Assembly (NCBI GenBank): GCA_934167465.1
Contig: CAKPKR010000001.1
Location: 310,001 to 374,000 of the forward strand
Direction: 5' to 3'
Source: an uncultured Bacilli bacterium
GTDB taxonomy: Bacteria; Bacillota_I; Bacilli_A; RF39; UBA660
Length of the DNA: 64,000 nt
The translations under genes were made by a program, and so were the position numbers. Shown piece after piece: positions 40,503 through 49,100 of the stretch; within the stretch, counting starts at the first letter, position 1, and every line of letters starts with the position of its first letter. The notes beneath the pieces are model-generated. The model did not search any database, had not been told where the DNA came from, and saw only the letters and a program-made list of their open reading frames with translations.

Positions 40503-40579
40503 GGCGTGATTGGTGAAGTGGTTAACACGGCGGATTGTGGTTCCGTTATGCAAGGGTTCGATCCCCTTATCGCGCCCCA
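40503..40579 (+). tRNA. tRNA-His (GTG)
   Basis: Full cloverleaf: 7-bp acceptor stem (GCGTGAT / ATCGCGC), anticodon loop TTGTGGT with GTG, T arm AAGGG-TTCGATC-CCCTT, and encoded CCA at 40577-40579. The extra G at 40503 faces C at 40576, the G-1:C73 pair that marks tRNA-His. It is a solitary tRNA gene. Confidence 0.97.
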
Positions 40580-40617
40580 TTGTGAAATCTGCTCGAACTT
40601 TTCGGGCTTGATAAATG

Positions 40618-40642
40618 ACTAATCCTAATTGGATTAGTTTTT
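40618..40642 (+). terminator. Intrinsic terminator downstream of tRNA-His
   Basis: 8-bp stem ACTAATCC / GGATTAGT, loop TAATT, T5. A smaller hairpin (GCTCGAA / TTCGGGC, 40591-40607) sits between it and the tRNA. Confidence 0.8.
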
Positions 40643-40746
40643 AAATGTTAAAATGATAATAAATATTGACATAGGCATTTTAATAATATGATTAAAGTAA
40701 TTTAGATTGTTGTGAGTGTATTTATATACTTGATAAAAGCATTTCA

Positions 40747-40773
40747 AAAGGAAGAGATTATCTCTTCCTTTTT
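40747..40773 (+). terminator. Orphan terminator hairpin
   Basis: 11-bp stem AAAGGAAGAGA / TCTCTTCCTTT, loop TTA, T-rich tail. No ORF precedes it after the tRNA-His terminator; TTGACA (40666) and TATGAT (40687, spacer 15) upstream could start a short RNA. Confidence 0.6.
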
Positions 40774-40787
40774 CTTTGCATATGAAT

Positions 40788-40817
40788 AAAAGTGACTTAA
40801 ATGTTACTTTTATTTTT
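40788..40817. terminator. Terminator of the lipoprotein gene, bidirectional
   Basis: 9-bp stem AAAAGTGAC / GTTACTTTT (one G-T), loop TTAAAT, T-rich on both strands. Confidence 0.7.
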
Positions 40818-40818
40818 T

Positions 40819-41505
40819 CTATTCTGCTTTAGAAATAGTTGCTCTACTTAATTCTAAGTATTGACCATTAGATAAGTTAATAGAAGCTCTACCATTAAAG
40901 TTGTCATTATCAACTATATCACTAGCACTTACTGGACCAGTCATTATTGACCAATATCCACTGCCAATGCTTTCAACTACGTATCTTCCTGGATCAATAT
41001 CTACTCCAACTTTATAGTATCCACTTTGATTCCAATTACTTTGATCATTCAATATTTCATAAATCTCTTTAGCACCTTTAACACCAAGTTTTTCAAATGC
41101 AGATACATTAATTAAAACGCCTCTTGTTTCAAGATTACCAACTGAATGAACTTTTACATATCCAAAGCTATCAAAGTTTTCATTATCTACTATATTCCCA
41201 GCTCCATCTTTTTCACAGTAATAAGAACCACTGCCACTAAATTTAACAAAAGCATATTCCCCAGCAGGAATATCTCCTTGAATATAACTTCCTGTATCAA
41301 ATGCTAGTTTTTCATCAAATAATGCAGATATTTTAACTATCATTTTTTCTGACTCAGTTAGTTCTTTAGTTGATGAAGAATTAGAAGAGTTTGAATTAGA
41401 ATTATTATTGTTATAGTTATCATCGTTAGAAACTGAAGAACCACAACCAGTAATAGTGAATAGCATTAATAATATTAGAGCAACAGATATAATTTTTTTC
41501 TTCAC
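40819..41505 (-). CDS. Lipoprotein with duplicated beta domain
   Basis: A 228-residue predicted lipoprotein: signal peptide with lipobox TITGC, a Ser/Asn-rich linker (~25-45), then two related domains (~68-130 and ~163-225). Each domain has the pattern PAGEYAF/DPGRYVV, a G-S-G-Y/W strand and an IVDNENF/IVDNDNF motif, which shows an internal duplication. Function is unknown. Start is GTG at 41505 with AAAGGAGTG upstream and an extended -10 (TGATATAAT) at 41536-41528. Confidence 0.75.
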   Translation of the reverse strand: MKKKIISVALILLMLFTITGCGSSVSNDDNYNNNNSNSNSSNSSSTKELTESEKMIVKISALFDEKLAFDTGSYIQGDIPAGEYAFVKFSGSGSYYCEKDGAGNIVDNENFDSFGYVKVHSVGNLETRGVLINVSAFEKLGVKGAKEIYEILNDQSNWNQSGYYKVGVDIDPGRYVVESIGSGYWSIMTGPVSASDIVDNDNFNGRASINLSNGQYLELSRATISKAE

Positions 41506-41527
41506 AAAAACACTCCTTTCATTTTTA

Positions 41528-41536
41528 ATTATATCA
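41528..41536 (-). promoter_or_regulatory. Extended -10 promoter of the lipoprotein gene
   Basis: TGATATAAT on the minus strand, TATAAT at 41533-41528. Confidence 0.6.
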
Positions 41537-41610
41537 TAAAAACTTCACGTAGACGACATATTTTTTAGATTTTTTATGAAATAATTTTACTAGAAAGGAA
41601 GTGATATACT

Positions 41611-41850
41611 TTGACTAGTAGATATTCTAAAGAACAATTATCACTAATTGTTAGGAAAAATATAAAGAAATATCGCTTGATGAGAAAGTACACACTTCAA
41701 GAACTTGCAGATTTAACTGGTCTTACTCATGGCTATGTGAGAGACTTGGAATGTTTATCAATAAATAAAACACCATTACTAGAAACAATAGGAAAATTTG
41801 CGGACGCTTTAGAAATAGACATTAGACAATTATTTGATGACTCTAATTAA
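41611..41850 (+). CDS. Small XRE-family HTH regulator
   Basis: A 79-residue Cro/C1-type HTH protein (LQELADLTGLTHGYVRDLE core; ends IDIRQLF). Closest relative in the window is 7537-7788. The start appears to be TTG at 41611, since AAAGGAAGTGAT precedes it and no ATG lies before the HTH except one inside it. Divergent from the lipoprotein gene, which it might control. Confidence 0.72.
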   Translation: MTSRYSKEQLSLIVRKNIKKYRLMRKYTLQELADLTGLTHGYVRDLECLSINKTPLLETIGKFADALEIDIRQLFDDSN

Positions 41851-41864
41851 CATAAAATAAAATG

Positions 41865-41873
41865 TGATATAAT
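41865..41873 (+). promoter_or_regulatory. Extended -10 promoter of the vanY-like gene
   Basis: TGATATAAT (TATAAT 41868-41873). The leader to the ATG at 41976 is ~95 nt, long for this genome, and holds no obvious structure. Confidence 0.5.
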
Positions 41874-41975
41874 AATTCTTATAAAATATTATGTTGCTTT
41901 ATGTGAATGATAAATTATACATATATACTTATATTATTTGTTGATAATAATATTTATTGAATTGGAGGAGATAAA

Positions 41976-42569
41976 ATGAATGATTTAGATATTGAAGTTT
42001 TAGTAAATAAAGAAAATACATTATCATCAAATTATATTCCAAGCAATCTTATAGTGCTAGATAATAATGAGAATAACTTTCATAAATACATTGATCCCAG
42101 TTCTAAACCAATGGTTAGAAATGATATTATTCCAGATTTAAATAATCTGCTGGAGGAATCAAAAAAATATGGTTTTTCAATCATTGTTGACAGCGGATAT
42201 AGATCATATGAATATCAAAAAAGCGTTTTAGAAAAATTTATTGAAAAATATGGCTATGATAAAGCTATAAAATTAGTAGCTCCTCCTGGTGCGAGTGAAC
42301 ATCAAACTGGTCTCTGTTTTGATATTGCTTATTTGTATAATAATATTTTTGATGACGATGTGAAAGAAGAAGATGAAGAATTTAAATGGCTATTAGAAAA
42401 TAGTTATAAATATGGTTTCATTTTAAGATATCCTAAAGGTAAAGAAAATATAACCGGTTATAATTTTGAACCTTGGCATTTTCGTTATGTTGGCAAAAAT
42501 TTAGCAAAACATTTATATGACAATGATTATACTTTAGAAGAGTATTATCAAAAAATTAAGGTTAAATAA
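41976..42569 (+). CDS. D-alanyl-D-alanine carboxypeptidase, VanY family
   Basis: A 197-residue zinc peptidase domain. S-x-H109-x6-D116 (GASEHQTGLCFD) and EPWH168 give the three metal ligands; SGYRSYEYQ is the substrate loop. VanY/LdcB enzymes trim D-Ala from wall peptides. There is no signal peptide or membrane helix, so export is unexplained, unless the N-terminus has been lost or the enzyme acts in the cytoplasm. A decayed surface-protein gene follows directly. Confidence 0.85.
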   Translation: MNDLDIEVLVNKENTLSSNYIPSNLIVLDNNENNFHKYIDPSSKPMVRNDIIPDLNNLLEESKKYGFSIIVDSGYRSYEYQKSVLEKFIEKYGYDKAIKLVAPPGASEHQTGLCFDIAYLYNNIFDDDVKEEDEEFKWLLENSYKYGFILRYPKGKENITGYNFEPWHFRYVGKNLAKHLYDNDYTLEEYYQKIKVK

Positions 42570-42572
42570 TAC

Positions 42573-43082
42573 TGCTACATCAATTGGTAATTATAATAAT
42601 CTTCCTACTTCACTAACATCCAATGTTTCTGCAGTAAATATTATAGATGGTTTATCTTTAACAAAAGAAGCAGATAAAAAAATTGGGGAAGTGGTGAGCT
42701 TACTTATACGATTACCATCGATAATCAAATAGATACATCATATGTTAAATCAATAGTAATAGATAAAATAGATATAGAATTGGTTGAGTTTGTTTCTGGA
42801 AGTGTTATGATTAATGATATTCCTGCTACGGAATCTCAATTTTCTTATGATGCGGGAACAAGTACATTAACAATCAACTTAGATGATGTTGGCACTACAT
42901 CAAAAACTACTTTCACGTTTCGCATTACAAAAAAAAGCGTAATAAATTTTTTATTTTAAAAAGTTGCTGTTATTTAGATTATGGCAGTAAACAAATTCAA
43001 AGTAATTATGTTACTGTTATAAGTTCAATAAATAAATTAGCAGGTGATAACTTTACTTGTGGAACACCTTATTGGAACAATT
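42573..43082 (+). pseudogene. Decayed surface protein with DUF11-like repeat
   Basis: No intact frame, but consecutive frames give protein-like text. One frame yields ADKKIG; after a shift at ~42690 a second gives GSGELTYTITIDN and later VEFVSGSVMINDIPATES up to TFRITKK, the look of DUF11/isopeptide-type repeats of large wall proteins. A third frame gives YLDYGSKQIQSNYVTVI and the C-terminal GDNFTCGTPYWNN. At least two frameshifts and loss of the 5' end make it non-functional. It ends at a terminator. Confidence 0.75.
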
Positions 43083-43107
43083 AAAAATCACAAAAGTGAT
43101 TTTTTTG
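43083..43107 (+). terminator. Terminator of the decayed gene
   Basis: 9-bp stem AAAAATCAC / GTGATTTTT, loop AAAA, T run; nearly identical to the mscL terminator at 45331. Confidence 0.8.
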
Positions 43108-43153
43108 ATTGATACTAAATTTTTATAGTCTTTTAATCTAAATTAAAATATAG

Positions 43154-43159
43154 TATAAT
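43154..43159 (+). promoter_or_regulatory. -10 of the M3 peptidase gene
   Basis: TATAAT followed seven bases later by AGGTGAT; 5'UTR would be ~10 nt. Confidence 0.45.
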
Positions 43160-43175
43160 TGACATAGGTGATAAT

Positions 43176-44906
43176 ATGAAAACTAATTGGGATTTATCTC
43201 ATTTATATAAAACAACTGATGACTGGAACAATGATTTTTGTATTTTAAAAGAAAAAATGAATTTGTTAAATGATAAAACTCAAAAATTATCAATAAGCAA
43301 TGTTAAAGAATATTTGAAATTGATGTTTGAAATTGATGTTTTAATTGAGAAACTATATTGTTTTGCAAAAAGACATTTAGATTTAGATTCAACATTAACT
43401 TTTTATGAAGATATGTTGAATTCTGCTTTAGATATATATAATGAATCTCAAATTTTACACAATAAATTTGAAAATTTTATAATAAACAGTGTTGAATCTT
43501 TTTCCGATTTTGGTGAATATCAAAGATATATAGAATTAATTATTAGAAGAAAAAAACATATAATGAACGCTAAAAATGATGAATATTCTAATTATATGAA
43601 TGCAAAAAGTAGAATAAAATTAGATTATCAATCACTTTTAAATAAAAATCTAAAATTTGAATCAATAGAAATAAATGGTAAAAAGATTGATATAAATAGA
43701 AATAATTATAATCGTTTAATTACAAATAAAAATCAGGAAGTAAGAAAAGAAATATTTACTAAATATACTGAAGGATATAAGAATATAATTGAAGATATAT
43801 CAAAATTATATATAGATAAGTTAACAAACGATATATTAATTTCTAATTTTGAAAAATATGATAATTTGTTGCAAAAAAAATTATATGAATTGGAACTTTC
43901 AAATGAAATATTATATAATCTAATTAAATCAGTTAATGAAAACTTATATGTAATGTATGACTATATTGAGTTTAAGAAAAAGGCATCTAGCCTTGATAAA
44001 TATTATGTATATGATACATCAATATCTTTATGCAGTATGCCAACAATTGAATATAGTTTTGAAGAAGCAATAGAAATAGTAAAAAATTCATTAAAAATTT
44101 TAGGCGATGATTATATTGAAATAATAGATAAAGCATTAATTGATGGATGGATAGACGTTTATCCAAATGATTATAAAAGAAAAATGTCTTTTACTTCAAT
44201 ATCATATATTGGAGTTCCATATATACTTTTAAATTATGATAAATCTATAAATTCTGTGAGAACTATAGCGCATGAAATAGGACATTCAATTAATGTTTAT
44301 TATTCCAAAAATAGAAATAATTATGAATATTTTGAATTTAATGATTTTTTAATAGAAATAGCTTCTAAAGTAAATGAATTTTTGTTTAATGAATATTTAT
44401 TAGACAAGAGTGAAAATGAAGAAATTAAAAAGTATTTATTAAATAATATTATTGGTAGTATTGGTAATTCTTTATTTGGCCAAGTACTGTTAACCGAGTT
44501 TGAACATTCTATAATTAATAAATTAGAAGTTGGAGAAAAAGTTGATTTAGATGTTTTAAACGATGAATATATGAGATTATCAAAAAAATATAATGGGGAT
44601 TCATTTGAATATATAGACGATATGAAATATGGCTGGTCAAAAATTCCGCATTTTATTATGCAGGATACATATAGTTTATATCAATATTCAATCGGTACTG
44701 CAATTGCAACTGATATAGCATATAGAATATTGGAGCATGAAGATGGGTTTGTTCAAAAATATAAAAACTTTTTATCTTTAGGAAATAGTGTAACAGTTGA
44801 AGAAGCTTTAAGTTCTATAGGAATTGATTTAGTAAATGGAAACTATGTAGAAAACACTGTAAATGTTTTGAATAAAAAATTGTCCCTAATAAAAAAAATG
44901 TACTAA
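43176..44906 (+). CDS. M3-family oligoendopeptidase (PepF-like)
   Basis: A 576-residue cytoplasmic zinc peptidase. HEIGH at 366-370 is the H-E-x2-H motif, with the third ligand Glu ~25-30 residues on (in EIASKVNEF). M3 enzymes degrade oligopeptides of about 6-20 residues. The N-terminal half is helical, as in the family; length is typical (~600). GGTGATAAT precedes the ATG. Confidence 0.9.
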   Translation: MKTNWDLSHLYKTTDDWNNDFCILKEKMNLLNDKTQKLSISNVKEYLKLMFEIDVLIEKLYCFAKRHLDLDSTLTFYEDMLNSALDIYNESQILHNKFENFIINSVESFSDFGEYQRYIELIIRRKKHIMNAKNDEYSNYMNAKSRIKLDYQSLLNKNLKFESIEINGKKIDINRNNYNRLITNKNQEVRKEIFTKYTEGYKNIIEDISKLYIDKLTNDILISNFEKYDNLLQKKLYELELSNEILYNLIKSVNENLYVMYDYIEFKKKASSLDKYYVYDTSISLCSMPTIEYSFEEAIEIVKNSLKILGDDYIEIIDKALIDGWIDVYPNDYKRKMSFTSISYIGVPYILLNYDKSINSVRTIAHEIGHSINVYYSKNRNNYEYFEFNDFLIEIASKVNEFLFNEYLLDKSENEEIKKYLLNNIIGSIGNSLFGQVLLTEFEHSIINKLEVGEKVDLDVLNDEYMRLSKKYNGDSFEYIDDMKYGWSKIPHFIMQDTYSLYQYSIGTAIATDIAYRILEHEDGFVQKYKNFLSLGNSVTVEEALSSIGIDLVNGNYVENTVNVLNKKLSLIKKMY

Positions 44907-44922
44907 ATATGAGGTGACTAAA

Positions 44923-45348
44923 ATGGAAAAACAGTTAAAACAACAAACAAAAAAAGAATTAAATAAAGTTAAAAAAGGAATGAATGAATTTAAAACATTT
45001 ATTTCAAGAGGAAATGTTGTAGATATGGCCGTTGGTGTCATTATTGGTGCGGCATTTGGAAAAATAGTTACCAGCTTAGTCAATGATATATTAATGCCAC
45101 TAATAGGAATAGTTTTAGGTGGTCTAGATTTTAGTAGTTTAAGTATAAATATTGGTGATGCAACTATATTATACGGTTCTTTTATCCAAACGATAGTTGA
45201 TTTTTTAATAGTTGCTTTTTGTATATTTATGATGGTAAAATTCTTTGAGAAATTTAAGAAAAAAGAAGAAAAACCAATTCCTATAAAAAGTGATGAAGTT
45301 AAACTATTAGAAGAAATAAGAGATATATTAAAAAAATCACAAAAGTGA
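44923..45348 (+). CDS. mscL: Large-conductance mechanosensitive channel
   Basis: A 141-residue MscL. Helix 1 [20 protein letters not shown] and the following [12 protein letters not shown] are the pore signature; helix 2 is ~80-105 and the C-terminal bundle follows. It opens under hypo-osmotic stress. ATG at 44923 is preceded by GAGGTGACT; a GTG nine bases upstream lies in that site. The N-terminus has an unusual ~15-residue Lys/Gln-rich extension. Confidence 0.95.
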   Translation: MEKQLKQQTKKELNKVKKGMNEFKTFISRGNVVDMAVGVIIGAAFGKIVTSLVNDILMPLIGIVLGGLDFSSLSINIGDATILYGSFIQTIVDFLIVAFCIFMMVKFFEKFKKKEEKPIPIKSDEVKLLEEIRDILKKSQK

Positions 45349-45358
45349 TTTTTTTTAA
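45331..45358. terminator. Bidirectional terminator between mscL and tetR
   Basis: 10-bp stem AAAAAATCAC / GTGATTTTTT, loop AAAA; suitable T runs on both strands. Confidence 0.85.
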
Positions 45359-45969
45359 TTTCTTATTAACTTTCTAATTGTTTCATATAAAAATGGTTTA
45401 TACTCATTAATTGGTAATGGTTTATTTTGAGTAATTGTTGTAAAACAAGTTGAACTAACTAGTTCAACAATCATAAATAATGTAATTTCAGGATTTTTAA
45501 TATTAATATTTTTCTCTTTAATTGTATTTATAAATGAATCATATACGCCAATTTCATTACTATTTAATAATTTAGTTAACTTATCACTATAAAAACCTAA
45601 CGACAAATCTTTGGAAATAAAATTTATCAATGTTGGATCTTCAACTAATCTGTCAATAACATAGTTAATAACATAAATAACTTGATCTTCAAAATCTTCA
45701 ATGTAATTGTTATTTAAACTATTAATGGCATCTTTAAATAAATTGGCAGATGTTTTAGTAACTAAAGTTTCTTGTAAACTATATTTATCTTTGAAATATA
45801 AATAAAATGTTCCTTTAGCAACTCCAGCTTCATCAACAATATCTTGAATAGATGTATTATTTATTCCTTTTTCCGTAAATAATTTATAAGCTGCATTCAA
45901 AAGTTTTTTTTCTTTTTCATATTTTTTTCCTTCGATTTTATTAATAATTTTATTCTTTAATTCACTCAT
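45355..45969 (-). CDS. TetR-family transcriptional regulator
   Basis: A 204-residue repressor. HTH in residues ~28-62 (NNTSIQDIVDEAGVAKGTFYLYFKDKYSL) and a helical ligand domain. It is divergent from the large MMPL transporter gene, with two matching 13-bp palindromes in the ~150-bp gap, so it probably represses that gene and perhaps itself. Its own promoter is TTGACT (46021-46016), 17 bases, TAAAAT (45998-45993); the -35 carries a TTGACTAAT half-site. Confidence 0.9.
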   Translation of the reverse strand: MSELKNKIINKIEGKKYEKEKKLLNAAYKLFTEKGINNTSIQDIVDEAGVAKGTFYLYFKDKYSLQETLVTKTSANLFKDAINSLNNNYIEDFEDQVIYVINYVIDRLVEDPTLINFISKDLSLGFYSDKLTKLLNSNEIGVYDSFINTIKEKNINIKNPEITLFMIVELVSSTCFTTITQNKPLPINEYKPFLYETIRKLIRN

Positions 45970-46059
45970 AAAAACACCTTCGATTTAATATAATTTTATC
46001 GTAGAAAAAACCATTAGTCAATTTAAAAAACAAAAAAAGACAATATTTTTAAAAAAATA

Positions 46060-46088
46060 TTGACTAATAGTCATCTGTGTGTTAGTAT
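46060..46088 (+). promoter_or_regulatory. Promoter of the MMPL gene
   Basis: TTGACT (46060-46065), 17-base spacer, TAGTAT (46083-46088) with an extended TGT. Confidence 0.7.
46061..46073 (+). promoter_or_regulatory. TetR operator site 1
   Basis: Palindrome TGACTA-A-TAGTCA, overlapping the MMPL -35. Confidence 0.7.
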
Positions 46089-46094
46089 ATTAAC

Positions 46095-46107
46095 TGACTG
46101 GTGGTCA
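46095..46107 (+). promoter_or_regulatory. TetR operator site 2
   Basis: TGACT-GGT-GGTCA, same length and outer half-sites as site 1, 34 bp downstream, at about +1 of the MMPL transcript. Confidence 0.65.
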
Positions 46108-46120
46108 TTAGGAGGTAATT

Positions 46121-49100
46121 ATGAAAAAAATAGGTGAATTTGTAACTAAACATAAAATATCCATAATTATTATTTTTTTATTACTTTTAATTCCAACCAT
46201 CATAGGAATTAAAAATACAAGAATAAATTATGATATATTAGTTTATTTACCAGACGACATTGAAACGATGAAAGGTCAAGAAATATTAAAAGATGATTTT
46301 GATATGGGAGCTTTTTCAATTTCAATAATTGATAATATGAGTTCAAAAGATATTATCAAATTAGAAGAAAAAATAAGAAAAATAGAAGGAGTTAATTTAG
46401 TTGCAACTATAGCTGATGTAACAGGTTCAACTATACCTTTAGATTTTTTACCAACTGAAATAACAGACAAAGTTATTAAAGACGGCTCAACTTTATTATT
46501 TATAACATTTAAAGATACAACATCTACTGATGAAACTTTAAATGCAGTAAAGGAAATAAGAAAATTGGAAAGTGATAGTACTAAAATTGGTGGTATGACT
46601 GCTATGGCACTTGATACAATGGATTTATCAAATGAGGAAATAGCTGTATATATAATTATTGCGGTAATTTTATGTATTATTGTTTTAACTCTTTTCTTAG
46701 ATTCATATGTAGTTCCAGTTTTATTACTTGCAAATATTGGATTAGCCATTCTTTATAATATGGGAACTAATGTATTTTTAGGAGAAATTTCATACATTAC
46801 TAAAGCAATAAGTGCAGTGCTACAATTAGGAGTTACAACCGATTTTTCAATCTTTTTATATCATAAATATGAAAAATCAAAGAAAAAAGCAAAAGATAAT
46901 AATCAAGCTATGAGTGAAGCAATATCTGAAACTTTAGTATCAGTATTAGGTAGTTCATTAACAACAATTGCTGGATTTTTAGCACTTTGTACAATGAATT
47001 TAACTTTAGGTAAAGATATTGGTATAGTAATGGCAAAAGGTGTTTTATTTGGACTTATTTGTGTTGTTACTGTATTCCCTTCATTATTACTAATATTTGA
47101 TAAATGGATAGGAAAAACAAGTCATAAACCATTTGTTCCTGAATTTAAACACATGAAAGAATTTGTAATTGAACATTATAAATTAATATTTGTAATATTC
47201 TTAATATTAATTATACCTGCAAGTATTGGTAACTTTAATACAAAAGTTTATTATAAATTAGATAAAAGTCTTCCAGATACATTAGATAGTATTGTCGCTA
47301 ATAATGAATTAAAGGAAAAATTTAATATTGTTTCTCCAGAAATTATTTTATTAGATAAAAATATTAAAACTAATGCTAAAGAAGAAATGATATCAAAATT
47401 AAAAGAAATTGATGGAATTGATTTTGTACTATCAGGTACATCTCTATCTAAATATGGTATTGATGAAATATTAAGTGAAGATATAACAAAAATATATAAA
47501 AGTGATAAATATGAAATGATTTTCTTTAATTCATTATATGATATAGCAACTGATGAATTAAATGATCAAATAGATGAAGTTAATAAATTAGTAAAAAAAT
47601 ATGATAAAAACGCTATTATAGCTGGGGAAGGGCCACTTATGAAAGACTTAGTTCAAATAAGTGATCAAGATTTTAAAAATGTTAACTATAGTTCCCTAGC
47701 TGTAATATTTGTTATAATGATGTTTGTCTTAAAGTCAATCTCATTACCAGTTATTTTAATTTGTGCGATTGAGTTTGCAATTTTCATAAATATGGGTATT
47801 CCATATTATACAAATACAACTATACCTTTTATAGCATCAATTGTAATTGGTACTATTCAATTGGGAGCTACAATTGATTATGCAATTTTAATGACAACTA
47901 AATATCTAGAGAAAAGACAAAGTGGTAAAGATAAATTTGAATCAATTAGATCAGCTTTAAATAATTCTGTAAGTTCAATATTTGTTAGTGGTATGTGTTT
48001 CTTTGCTGCTACTATTGGTGTTGGAGTATATTCAAAACTAGAAATGATTGGTTCATTATGTACTTTAATTTCTAGAGGAGCAATAATAAGTATGTTAGTA
48101 GTTATCTTAGTACTACCATCATTATTGCTTATGTTTGACAAAATAATATGTAAAACAAGTTTAGGTTTTGGAGGTAAAAATATGAAAAATGTTAAAAAAC
48201 TGGGATGTTTGTTATTACTATGTGGTATGTTTGGTATTAATAATGTAAGTGCTTTAACTAAAGAAGAAACAGTTTATACAAAATTAAACGCTGACGGAAG
48301 TATCAAAAATACAATTGTAAATGAACATTTAATTAGTAAAGATAAAACTATAAATGATGTAACTAATTTAAAAGATATTTTAAATATAAATGGTGATGAA
48401 ACTTTTGAATTAAATAATAACAATATTGTATGGAATAATTTAGGTAATGATATTTTTTATCGAGGAACAACTACTAAGAATTTACCTATTGAAACAAGTA
48501 TTACTTATAAATTAAATGGTGAAGTAAAAAATGTAAAAGATATGTTAGGAAAAACTGGTAAAGTTGAAATAGTTGTTAATTTCAAAAATAACAGTTCAAA
48601 AGATGTATTGGTTAATGGAACTTATCAAACTATGTATACTCCATTTGTTGTAACTATGGGAACTATTTTGAATAATAATAATTCTGATATTAACATTACA
48701 AATGGTAAGGTAGTAAGTACAGGTACTAACAATATGGTAGTTGCTCTTGCTACTCCTAATTTAGGAAATAGTTTAGGAATTGATTTAGATAATTTAAATC
48801 AAATCACTCTATCTTATACTACAAAAAGTTTTAGTTTAAGTAGTATGTATTTTGTAATTAGTCCTAGAGTATTAAGCAATATTGATTTAAGTGTTTTTGA
48901 TAAAATGAATGTAATTTATTCTAAAGTAAATACTTTAAATGATAGTTCAAAATTACTAGTTAATGGCTCTAAACAACTATTAAGTGGTACTACTGAATTA
49001 AAAGATGGTATAGAATTAATTAAAAGTAGTTTAGATAATTCTATTTCTTCATTAGAAAATAGTGCCGCTATTGATAATGCTACATTATCTTATATTCAAA

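Noticed and set aside
45331..45358. Repeat element shared with 43083-43107
   Set aside because: The likeness is limited to a simple A-rich terminator stem (ATCAC/GTGAT) and does not extend beyond it.
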